Below are positions 1 through 6,112 of a stretch of 15,606 bases of DNA, in pieces. This DNA comes from an uncultured Oscillospiraceae bacterium (GTDB lineage Bacteria > Bacillota > Clostridia > Oscillospirales > Oscillospiraceae), in NCBI GenBank assembly GCA_934668285.1, contig CAKUNB010000025.1, forward strand, positions 1 to 15,606. The letters are read 5' to 3'. Positions within the stretch are counted from its first letter, which is position 1, and every line of letters begins with the position of its first letter. The notes beneath the pieces were generated by a model. The model had not been told where the DNA came from and ran no database searches. It saw only the letters and a program-made list of their open reading frames with translations. A program made the position numbers and the translations under genes.

Positions 1-368
1 CCCTGGTCGCCCGCGCCGAGGGTATCGGCCTCGTCGTAGGAGCTGTCAACGCCCATGGCGATGTCGCCGGACTGCTCGTCAATGGCGGTCAGGACGGCGC
101 AGGTGTGGCCGTCAAAGCCGGCGGCAGGGCTGTCGTAGCCGATCTTGCACAGGGTCTCGCGCGCGACCTTGGGGATATCGACGTAGCAATGGGTGGAAAT
201 TTCGCCCATGACCACCACCATACCGGTCGTCGCCGCGCATTCGCAGGCGACGCGGGCAGCGGGGTCCTGCGCCAGAATCGCGTCGAGAACGCCGTCGGAA
301 ATCTGGTCGCAGACCTTGTCGGGATGGCCCTCGGTCACGGATTCGGAGGTAAATATTCTCTTCTGCAT
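1..368 (-). CDS. metK: S-adenosylmethionine synthetase, N-terminal part (cut by window edge)
   Basis: Methionine adenosyltransferase makes S-adenosylmethionine from methionine and ATP in the cytoplasm. Only the first 122 or so residues are in the window; the rest lies beyond position 1. The N-terminus reads [20 protein letters not shown], which holds the family signature TEGHPDK (residues 12-18; H15 and D17 are the usual ATP/Mg ligands), followed by [12 protein letters not shown]. The visible part ends in GAGDQ at about 118-122, the start of the conserved active-site loop. ATG is at 368-366, with an AAAGGA stretch about 9-14 bases upstream as ribosome binding site. The gene is preceded by its own promoter, a SAM-I riboswitch and an intrinsic terminator, so it should be shut off by its own product. 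Identification is secure from the signature plus the riboswitch. Confidence 0.97.
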   Translation of the reverse strand, partial: MQKRIFTSESVTEGHPDKVCDQISDGVLDAILAQDPAARVACECAATTGMVVVMGEISTHCYVDIPKVARETLCKIGYDSPAAGFDGHTCAVLTAIDEQSGDIAMGVDSSYDEADTLGAGDQ

Positions 369-414
369 GGTAGGTTTCCTTTCTTTCTTGTTTTCTTTCA
401 AAACCCACCGATAC

Positions 415-440
415 AAAAAATACCCTGCTTCGACAGGGTA
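415..440 (-). terminator. Intrinsic terminator of the metK SAM-I riboswitch expression platform
   Basis: On the minus strand a 7-bp stem (TACCCTG/CAGGGTA, 421-440) with a 6-base loop is followed directly by a run of six T (415-420). It lies between the riboswitch aptamer and metK. The 5' half of the stem and loop can instead pair as CTGTCG (431-436) with CGACAG at 457-462, on the 3' flank of aptamer stem P1. This gives the expected switch between terminator and antiterminator. Confidence 0.9.
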
Positions 441-450
441 CAGGTTTTGT

Positions 451-542
451 CCTCATCTGTCGATTTCTCGCCGGAATTGGCACCTTGCTTTCGCAGGTTG
501 TCGGGCTTCATAGGGCCGGTCCCTCCGCCACTCTCGATAAGG
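451..542 (-). promoter_or_regulatory. SAM-I riboswitch (S-box) upstream of metK
   Basis: On the minus strand the leader contains the S-box core GTGGCGGAGGGACCGGCCCT followed by ATGAAGCCC-ACAACCTGC, AAGGTGCCAATTCC and GATGAGG. These are the hallmark conserved segments of the SAM-I aptamer, including the P2 K-turn region and the J3/4 binding core. Stem P1 pairs CCTTATC (536-542) with GATGAGG (451-457), 7 bp with one G-U. High SAM should stabilise P1 and so free the terminator at 415-440; low SAM should allow the antiterminator (457-462 with 431-436, plus 451-453 with 442-444). Seen in sequence; the ligand and OFF-type logic are established for this family. Confidence 0.96.
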
Positions 543-559
543 TTATGAAATTGTAAACA

Positions 560-588
560 ATAATAGCACTCTCAGTGCATAAAGTCAA
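560..588 (-). promoter_or_regulatory. Sigma-70/SigA-type promoter of metK
   Basis: On the minus strand TTGACT (583-588) and TATTAT (560-565) are separated by exactly 17 bases. Transcription would begin near 553, giving a leader of about 185 nt that includes the whole riboswitch. The spacer contains a small inverted repeat GCACT-GAG-AGTGC (566-578), which may be chance. Confidence 0.85.
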
Positions 589-660
589 GCGTTTCCTGCG
601 AATTTTTATACATTTCCCTTTAAGATACAAAAAGTTTACATTCCCCGCCGCGTTTTGCTG

Positions 661-689
661 TTTACACCTCCGACGTTTTATGCTATACT
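661..689 (+). promoter_or_regulatory. SigA-type promoter of the phosphodiester glycosidase-domain gene
   Basis: TTTACA (661-666) and TATACT (684-689) are 17 bases apart. Transcription would start at about 696-697. This matters for the gene start: the ATG codons at 655 and 679, in frame or upstream, lie before the predicted transcript start and cannot be used if this promoter is real. Confidence 0.7.
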
Positions 690-723
690 AGGCGAGAATC
701 CCAGACAAAGGAGGCGCTGGAAC

Positions 724-2055
724 ATCAAATCGTATGATTTCGATCCCGAGGAGCTTCGGGACACGCCTGACGATATGCCGAGGGAGGCCGATGCGCCGAG
801 AAAAAAGAAGAAAAAAACGAAGCCGCACCGCGGCAAGCGCGTGCTCGCCGTGCTGCTGTCGATTCTCCTGTTTTTTGAGACGCTGTACTGTTTCCTTGTT
901 TTCACGGATATTCCCACCATAAAGAATCTGCGCGAGGCTTATATTGAGACCGCGCTGTCCACCATGACCCACCGGTGGCTTGCCGACTGGTTTCTGCCGA
1001 AGTACATGGTCGATCAGGTGGAGTACAAAATGAAGCTCCTGCAATACGAACAGCGGGAGCATATCAGCAACGATGCTGACCGCTACCAGACGACGGAGCC
1101 GAGCACCGAACCGTCGGACGGCCCGAGCGAATCGACGGAGCCGACCGAGCCGGACGCCAACGCCGAGGAGGAGGCCTTCTACGAGCTGTTCTGGGAGCTG
1201 AGCCGCACCTCCTTTGAGGCGTATCTGGACGAGCATCCCCAGACGCTGTCGAAGGGCTGGAGCAATATCTACATCAACGAGGCCGGTCTGGACGACGAGG
1301 GCACCACGATCTACACCACGATGGGCGAGCAGGTGCTGGCCATCGACGCGAAGAACAAAGTCCTCCTCGTCCGCGTGACGGGCACGGGCTATCTGGGCGT
1401 GCTGGCCATTGCCAAGGATCCGTCGCAGCTGCGCTGCCACGCCTCCGAGGGTCTGAACGGCTACCGCTACGGCCAGCCGATGGAGGATCTGGTCGAGAAC
1501 GCGGGCGGCGTGCTGGGCATGTCGGGCAGCGGCTTTAACGATCCCAATGGCAACGGCTCCGGCGGCGATATCGCGGGCTATGCCATGTGCGAGGGCGTGT
1601 CCTACGGCACGCCGTACCGCGAGGTGGGCTACAAGCGCATCGAGCTGACGAAGTCCAATAAGTTCTACATTGTGGAAACCCAGTCCGACATCGGCGACGA
1701 TGTGACCGACGCAGTGGAGTTCTCTCCGGCGCTGATCGTTGACGGCGAGATGGTCGTCGGCGGCTTCCTCGATTGGAATGGCATCAACCCCCGCGCCTGC
1801 ATCGGTCAGTCCTCGACGGGCGAAATTCTGATGCTCGTCATCGAGGGCCGCCAGGTGACGCGTTCCATCGGTACGGACGTGGAAACCTGCGCGAACATTC
1901 TCATGCGCCACGATGCGTATACCGCCATGAACCTCGACGGCGGCACCAGCGCGGTTATGTGGTACGACGGCGAGTACGTGACCAAGTGCTCCAACCAGAG
2001 AATCGTCTCCCGCTTGCTCCCCAACGCATGGGTCTACGGAAATTACAGCGACTGA
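724..2055 (+). CDS. Membrane-anchored phosphodiester glycosidase (NAGPA/DUF2233) domain protein
   Basis: The C-terminal half (about residues 180-443) matches the phosphodiester glycosidase domain named after human NAGPA. It has GSGFNDPNGNGSGGDIAGY, then NLDGGTSAVMWYDG near the end, and a closing PNAWVYG; the NLDGG stretch is the family's most conserved motif. The N-terminus is acidic, then lysine-rich (KKKKKTK), then a single hydrophobic span at about residues 39-61, so the domain is probably anchored outside the cell. A Thr/Ser/Pro/Glu-rich linker (TEPSTEPSDGPSESTEPTEP) and a charged segment lie between. In bacteria such domains are linked to exopolysaccharide or cell-wall glycan metabolism; the substrate is unknown. 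The start is unusual: a strong AAAGGAGG (707-714) sits 9 bases before ATC at 724, and no ATG, GTG or TTG occurs in frame between the promoter and ATG 776. I place the start at ATC 724 (443 residues); ATG 776 is the fallback but has no ribosome binding site. Confidence 0.85.
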   Translation: MKSYDFDPEELRDTPDDMPREADAPRKKKKKTKPHRGKRVLAVLLSILLFFETLYCFLVFTDIPTIKNLREAYIETALSTMTHRWLADWFLPKYMVDQVEYKMKLLQYEQREHISNDADRYQTTEPSTEPSDGPSESTEPTEPDANAEEEAFYELFWELSRTSFEAYLDEHPQTLSKGWSNIYINEAGLDDEGTTIYTTMGEQVLAIDAKNKVLLVRVTGTGYLGVLAIAKDPSQLRCHASEGLNGYRYGQPMEDLVENAGGVLGMSGSGFNDPNGNGSGGDIAGYAMCEGVSYGTPYREVGYKRIELTKSNKFYIVETQSDIGDDVTDAVEFSPALIVDGEMVVGGFLDWNGINPRACIGQSSTGEILMLVIEGRQVTRSIGTDVETCANILMRHDAYTAMNLDGGTSAVMWYDGEYVTKCSNQRIVSRLLPNAWVYGNYSD

Positions 2056-2060
2056 ACCAA

Positions 2061-2090
2061 AGCCGCCTGCCAACCGGCAGGCGGCTTTTT
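2061..2090 (+). terminator. Intrinsic terminator after the glycosidase-domain gene (left hairpin of cassette 1)
   Basis: An 11-bp GC-rich stem (AGCCGCCTGCC/GGCAGGCGGCT) with loop AACC is followed by five T, starting six bases after the stop codon. The same 26-base hairpin recurs at 2319-2344 in the same orientation. Confidence 0.92.
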
Positions 2091-2109
2091 GTCAAAAAAC
2101 TACCCCGCA

Positions 2110-2293
2110 TGTCATTGCGATGTCGCAGCTGTTGGCGGCTCTGCCACCTTACAGATGCAGGCACTCCGCTTGCCGGTCGGAGCGAAGCGACGTGGCAATC
2201 TCGTGAAGGAAGTTTTGTATTCGCCCTAATCTGTCGAAATATCAAAACAATTCTGCGAGATTGCCACGGCCCTTTCAGGGCCTCGCAATGACA
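2110..2293. repeat. Nested palindromic intergenic element (TGTCATTGCGA ... TCGCAATGACA)
   Basis: The 184-bp block is bounded by perfect 11-bp inverted repeats, TGTCATTGCGA (2110-2120) and TCGCAATGACA (2283-2293). Inside is a perfect 13-bp inverted repeat, CGTGGCAATCTCG (2191-2203) with CGAGATTGCCACG (2256-2268), and a small hairpin GGCCCT-TTC-AGGGCC (2268-2282). Sequences of this kind (GTCATTGCGA near GGAGCGAAGCGACGTGGCAATCTC) are familiar as dispersed, non-coding, MITE-like palindromes in bacterial genomes. No transposase is present, so movement would need a source elsewhere. Confidence 0.85.
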
Positions 2294-2318
2294 GAATCGG
2301 ACTTTTTTGGCAGTCTGA

Positions 2319-2344
2319 AGCCGCCTGCCAACCGGCAGGCGGCT
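2319..2344 (-). terminator. Hairpin 3' of the aldo/keto reductase gene (right hairpin of cassette 1)
   Basis: The 26-base hairpin starts four bases after the stop codon of the minus-strand reductase gene. On the minus strand it is followed by TTCAGACTGCC rather than a T-run, so it may stabilise the 3' end or act as a weak terminator. It is an exact direct copy of the hairpin at 2061-2086. Confidence 0.6.
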
Positions 2345-2348
2345 TGGT

Positions 2349-3527
2349 TTATTTGCGGTTTTGCCGGGCGATTGCTTCGCGTTCGCGGCAGACGTCGGCC
2401 CATTTGGTCATTTTGCTCCAGCGTTCGTTCAGGTCGGCAAGCGCTGCCGGAATGTCGATTTTCTGCGGGCAAATCTGCTTGCAGGCGCCGCAGCCGAGGC
2501 AGGCCGAGGGCAGCTGCTCCGGCGGAAGCTGCTCGAGACGCATCGTCACCGTAAAGCTCGGCTGATAGCGCAGATCGTTGTATGTATGCAGCAGCATCGG
2601 GATATCCAGCCCTGCCGGGCAGCCGTCGCAGCAGTAGCGGCAGGCGGTGCAGGGCAGCGCGTCCTTGAGCAACGCAGCGACCTGCTCGAGCGCCGTATGC
2701 TGCTCCGCCGTGAGCGTATGAGCGGCGGCAAGGCTTTCGATATTCTGCCGCATCTGCTCCGGCGCGGACATGCCGCTGAGGACGACCGCGACATTCGGCA
2801 GCTCCTGCAGCCAGCGGAAGGCCCACTCGCAGTCGTTCAGCGTCGGGTCGAGGGCGCGGAGCTTTGCCTGCGCCGTCTCGGGCAGCGCCGCGAGCTTGCC
2901 GCCGCGCAGCGGCTCCATGACCCAGATGGGAATGCCGCGCGCGGTCAGCAGCTCGTACTTCTGCCTGGCGTCCTGCAGCGTCCAGTCGAGATAGTTGAGC
3001 TGAATCTGGCAGAATTCCATGTGTGCGCCGTACTTGTCGAGAAAATAGCGCAGGTTGTCCGGCTGGCCGTGGGACGAAAAGCCCAGATGACGAATCCGGC
3101 CGAGACGCTTCTGCTCGACAAAGTAGTCGATAATGCCCCAGCGCGGGTCCTCGTAGACGTCGATGGAGCTTTCGCAGACGTTGTGCAGCAGGTAGAAGTC
3201 AAAGTATTCCACGCCGCACTTTTTGAGCTGCTCCTCGAAAATCTCCGCCGGATCGTAGCGCGCGGCGGTCTGATGGCCGGGGTATTTGGTCGCAAGATAG
3301 AACGATTCGCGCGGGTGCTTTGCCAGCAGCCTGCCGATCACGACCTCGGACATGCCCTCGTGGTAGGGATAGGCGGTGTCGAAATAATTCACGCCGTGCG
3401 CCAGCGCGTAGTCGACCATTTCCGCCGTTTTCTGTTCGTCAATGCTGCCGTCGGCCAGCTTGGGCAGCCGCATGGTACCAAAGCCGAGGCGCGACAGCTT
3501 CAATCCCTGAAATTCCGTGTAAATCAT
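2349..3527 (-). CDS. Aldo/keto reductase with C-terminal [4Fe-4S] ferredoxin domain
   Basis: The first 270 or so residues form an aldo/keto reductase barrel. The catalytic tetrad is visible as D50 and Y55 (in YFDTAYPYHEG), K81 (LATKYPG) and H115 (LLHNV); NAD(P)H-dependent carbonyl/alcohol redox is the family reaction. The C-terminus carries two cysteine clusters: C293, C296, C299/C300, C303 followed by PAGLDIP, and C343, C346, C349, C353 followed by PQKIDIP. This is a bacterial-type 2x[4Fe-4S] module, common in clostridial members of the family. Length is 392 residues. ATG 3527 has AAGGAGG eight bases upstream. The gene follows nagA by 18 bases and is the last gene of the amino-sugar operon, so the substrate may be a sugar or sugar-derived aldehyde; that is inference. 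Its soluble cytoplasmic partner is probably a ferredoxin or flavin carrier. Confidence 0.93.
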   Translation of the reverse strand: MIYTEFQGLKLSRLGFGTMRLPKLADGSIDEQKTAEMVDYALAHGVNYFDTAYPYHEGMSEVVIGRLLAKHPRESFYLATKYPGHQTAARYDPAEIFEEQLKKCGVEYFDFYLLHNVCESSIDVYEDPRWGIIDYFVEQKRLGRIRHLGFSSHGQPDNLRYFLDKYGAHMEFCQIQLNYLDWTLQDARQKYELLTARGIPIWVMEPLRGGKLAALPETAQAKLRALDPTLNDCEWAFRWLQELPNVAVVLSGMSAPEQMRQNIESLAAAHTLTAEQHTALEQVAALLKDALPCTACRYCCDGCPAGLDIPMLLHTYNDLRYQPSFTVTMRLEQLPPEQLPSACLGCGACKQICPQKIDIPAALADLNERWSKMTKWADVCREREAIARQNRK

Positions 3528-3545
3528 GGAAACTGCCTCCTTGTA

Positions 3546-4670
3546 TTACAGCATTCTGCCGCCGAGGCAGACCTGTTTTCTTTGCAGCGCTGCGTCGCAG
3601 AGCACGAAATCGGCCCGCTTGCCGTCGGTAATGGAGCCGACCTCGTCCAGCGCACCGATCTGGCGGGCGGGATTGTAGGTTGCGGCGCGCACCGCCTCCT
3701 CGCGCGGGATGCCGAAGGAAATCGCCCGCAGCATGCAGTCGTAGAGATTCGTCACCGAGCCGGCCAGCGTGCCGTCGGCGAGCTTTGCCACGCCGCCGTT
3801 CAGGTAGACCTGCTGGCCGCCCAGCTCGTATTCGCCGTTCGGCATGCCGCAGCAGCGCAGCGCGTCGGAGATCAGCACCATCCGCGCCGCGCCGAACAGC
3901 CGGAAGGCGAGGCGAACCATTGCGGGATGGACGTGGTAGCCGTCGGAGATAATTTCCGCAGAAACCTGCTCGGCCTCTGCTGCCGCGGCAATCGTACCGG
4001 GCTTGCGGTGGTGCAGCCCCGGCATGGCGTTATACAGATGCGTCAGATGCGTCACGCCTGCCGCAATGCCGCGCCGTGCCGCCTCGTAGTCCGCGTCGGA
4101 ATGGGCAATGGAGACGGTGCAGTCGCGCCTTGCCTTGCGGATAAACGCCTCTGCGCCGTCAAGCTCCGGCGCAACGTCGACGATTTTTACCAGCCCGCCG
4201 CAGGAGCGGTTCAATTCCGTAAACGCCTCGTAGTCGGGCAGGCGGAGGTACGCTCCGTTCTGCGCGCCCTTTTTCGCCTCGGCGAAGAACGGGCCTTCCA
4301 TCTGAATGCCGCGCAGGACGGCGGCATCGGGCAGCTTGCGGTCGACGAACTCCCGCGCGGCGGCGAAGGCCTTTTTCAGCGTCTCATACGGCAGCGTCAT
4401 CGACGCGGGCGCAAACGAGGTCACGCCGTTCCGGGCCAGATAGCGCGCCATTTTTTCCACACCGGCGCTGTCGCCGTCGGAAAAATCCGCGCCGGAATTG
4501 CCGTGGTTGTGCACATCGATCAGGCCGGGAATGACATACGCCCCCTCCAGATCGACGGCATCGGCCTGCTCCGCGCCGAGCACATTGCAGAATTTCCCGT
4601 CATCGACGGAAAACGCGCCCTTCTCAAAGCAGAATTTTTCGGTATAAATCATTGCGTTTTTGTAATTCAT
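3546..4670 (-). CDS. nagA: N-acetylglucosamine-6-phosphate deacetylase
   Basis: This amidohydrolase removes acetate from GlcNAc-6-P to give GlcN-6-P in the cytoplasm. Family motifs are in order: PGLIDVHNHG (H54, H56), IQMEGPFF (E125, metal ligand), SIAHSDADY (H190), THLTHLYNAM (H211), ISDGYHVHP (H246/H248 region) and VLISDAL (D269, the expected catalytic aspartate). Length is 374 residues, normal for NagA. I chose ATG 4670 (MNYKNAMIYT) because GGAGG lies five bases upstream; an ATG 51 bases further up has no ribosome binding site and would run across the hairpin at 4683-4712. It follows the ROK-like kinase and precedes the iron-sulfur reductase. No nagB is in the window, so the next step must be encoded elsewhere. 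Confidence 0.95.
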   Translation of the reverse strand: MNYKNAMIYTEKFCFEKGAFSVDDGKFCNVLGAEQADAVDLEGAYVIPGLIDVHNHGNSGADFSDGDSAGVEKMARYLARNGVTSFAPASMTLPYETLKKAFAAAREFVDRKLPDAAVLRGIQMEGPFFAEAKKGAQNGAYLRLPDYEAFTELNRSCGGLVKIVDVAPELDGAEAFIRKARRDCTVSIAHSDADYEAARRGIAAGVTHLTHLYNAMPGLHHRKPGTIAAAAEAEQVSAEIISDGYHVHPAMVRLAFRLFGAARMVLISDALRCCGMPNGEYELGGQQVYLNGGVAKLADGTLAGSVTNLYDCMLRAISFGIPREEAVRAATYNPARQIGALDEVGSITDGKRADFVLCDAALQRKQVCLGGRML

Positions 4671-4682
4671 AGCTACCTCCGG

Positions 4683-4712
4683 AAACAGCGCAGTTAAAAA
4701 ACTGCGCTGTTT
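4683..4712. terminator. Intercistronic 13-bp hairpin between the ROK-like gene and nagA
   Basis: AAACAGCGCAGTT (4683-4695) pairs perfectly with AACTGCGCTGTTT (4700-4712), loop of four. On the minus strand, the transcribed one, the stem is followed by only three T and then directly by the nagA ribosome binding site. On plus it is followed by seven T, but no plus gene runs into it. It is more likely a partial terminator, RNA-processing or stability element that tunes nagA relative to the kinases than a full stop. Confidence 0.65.
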
Positions 4713-4717
4713 TTTTG

Positions 4718-6100
4718 TCAATGTTTGATTTCGGGCAGGCTGGCGGCGGCGACGGATTGGCCGACGCGGCGGGTCTTTTCGTCGGGGAGCATTACGCGAA
4801 CCTTCTTTGCAAGCTCCGGATACTCCTCGGCCAGAATGCGCAGGCAGGTGTCCAGAATGATCGAGCCGCCGACACCGGACATGACCCGTCCGAGGACGAT
4901 CATATGGTGCACGTCGTAAAAGCGCGTGTAGAGCTTCAGCGTGTGCGCCAGATACGAGCCGATGGAGGCGTAGACCTTCTCAGCCCGTGCGTCGCCCGCC
5001 TCGACGAGCGCCTGCACGGCCTTGAGCTTTTCGGCGGGAGTGAGCGCCTCGTCCAGCGCGATGCCCGCGCGGGGTGCGAGCTTGATGACCGCGTCCTGCG
5101 AGAAGTACTTGCAGCCGACGCCGATGTCGGTCGACCATTCGTCGGCCATTGCGCCCTCGTAGAGATCGACCGGCGCGAAGGCCAGCTCGTTCAGCCAGCC
5201 CAGCACGTTGCCGTCGGCGTCGACATAGCCGACCGCCTCGCTCGTGCCCATTGCCATGCCCATCACGGAGCCGGTTTCCAGCCCCATCGCACCGGCGAGG
5301 GCCGTCACGTCGCCGTCGTTGGCCACGACGATCGGCACGGCGCCGAGCTCGAGCGCCGCGCGGTCATAGATCGTCTTGACCAGCTCCCGCTTTTCGCGCG
5401 GAACCTTGATAAACAGTGACGAGACCATCGGGCTGTTGCCGATGAACACGCCCGCCGACGACACGCCGATGCCGTCCACGCGGGGCATTTTCGACGCGGC
5501 AGTTTTGAATGCCGCGACGATGCCGTCAAAATGGTACTGCGGGTCGGATTCCGTCTTCGGGTGCCAGACGACCTCCTCGGAGTAGACGGTCTTGCCGTCG
5601 ATGACGGCGGAAACCTTGCGATCCGAGCCGCCCGCGTCAAAGCCGATGCGGCAGCCCTCCATATGGCCGCCGATGGAGACGGAGGCCTCGTTTGCCTTGG
5701 GGCAGTCCTCCGGCGCACAGTCGACGACCTCGAAGGGGACTTCGTAGACGTCCTGCATGAACTGCACGTCAAAGGCGCGCTCGCCCTGCAGGGTGTACGC
5801 CTTCTGCAGGCGCTTTGCCAGCGTACTGTCGCCGCAGAGGTAGATGCGGAAGCCGCCGATCGACCACAGCAGGAACTTCACATAGCGCTCAACATAACGG
5901 TAATCGGCCTCGGCGGAGTCCGCCGTGCCGCGGATTTTGGTGTGGTGGACGGAAATTTTGCCCTTGTCGCGCTCGATGGCGATGGTGATGGGCTTCTCCG
6001 CCTCTTTTTCGTATGCGTCGATCCAGACGCCGAAGGGGATGAATTCCGGATCCAGCTCCGGCAGATTGCGAACGGAATAATCGATTCCCAAGTACTTCAT
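4718..6100 (-). CDS. ROK-family-like sugar kinase with about 145-residue N-terminal extension
   Basis: Residues 150 to 460 resemble the ROK (repressor/ORF/kinase) fold: a phosphate-binding loop RIGFDAGGSDRKVSAV (about 151-166), a VSSAGVFIG segment near 213-221, and VVANDGDVTALAG at 258-270 with the likely catalytic aspartate D262. A glycine-rich GMAMGTSEAVGYVDADG follows at about 281-297. Two things are odd. The zinc-binding CxCGxxGC motif of standard ROK kinases is absent. The first 145 or so residues are an extra domain that I cannot assign. ATG 6100 has ATAGGAGAT just upstream, overlapping the stop codon of the preceding gene (12-base gap). Position between a NahK-like kinase and nagA suggests phosphorylation of an N-acetylhexosamine, perhaps at C6, but the substrate is inference; a glycan-binding or regulatory role is possible. 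Confidence 0.82.
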   Translation of the reverse strand: MKYLGIDYSVRNLPELDPEFIPFGVWIDAYEKEAEKPITIAIERDKGKISVHHTKIRGTADSAEADYRYVERYVKFLLWSIGGFRIYLCGDSTLAKRLQKAYTLQGERAFDVQFMQDVYEVPFEVVDCAPEDCPKANEASVSIGGHMEGCRIGFDAGGSDRKVSAVIDGKTVYSEEVVWHPKTESDPQYHFDGIVAAFKTAASKMPRVDGIGVSSAGVFIGNSPMVSSLFIKVPREKRELVKTIYDRAALELGAVPIVVANDGDVTALAGAMGLETGSVMGMAMGTSEAVGYVDADGNVLGWLNELAFAPVDLYEGAMADEWSTDIGVGCKYFSQDAVIKLAPRAGIALDEALTPAEKLKAVQALVEAGDARAEKVYASIGSYLAHTLKLYTRFYDVHHMIVLGRVMSGVGGSIILDTCLRILAEEYPELAKKVRVMLPDEKTRRVGQSVAAASLPEIKH

Positions 6101-6112
6101 TCGTATCTCCTA

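Larger units (their letters stand above)
2061..2344. repeat. Intergenic repeat cassette 1: duplicated hairpin flanking a palindromic insert
   Basis: Identical 26-base hairpins occupy 2061-2086 and 2319-2344, in direct orientation because the AACC loop reads the same way in both. Inside them are inverted ends: TTTTTGTCAAAAAA (2086-2099) on the left, and on the right the reverse complement of TTCAGACTGCCAAAAAA (2303-2319). The interior holds the palindromic element at 2110-2293. No coding capacity is credible. The layout matches the second cassette at 13986-14223. Confidence 0.75.

Noticed and set aside
566..578. Operator in the metK promoter spacer (GCACT-CTC-AGTGC)
   Set aside because: Five-bp arms are easily chance, and the SAM-I riboswitch already explains regulation.
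688..2073. Long open frame of about 460 codons on the minus strand opposite the glycosidase-domain gene
   Set aside because: It mirrors the codon pattern of the plus-strand gene, has no domain I recognise, and has no promoter or ribosome binding site. The plus-strand protein has clear family motifs.
2110..2293. CRISPR-like repeats
   Set aside because: The repeats are inverted and nested, not regularly spaced direct repeats with spacers.
2361..4697. Open frame of about 780 codons on plus, antisense to the reductase and nagA genes
   Set aside because: It spans two real genes and their gap; the translation is low-complexity and Arg/Ala/Val-rich, typical of antisense frames in GC-rich codons.
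4710..4740. Third copy of the cassette tail motif after the 4683-4712 hairpin (TTTTTTTGTCAATG)
   Set aside because: Only the T-run plus GTCAA is shared; there is no duplicated hairpin or inverted partner nearby.
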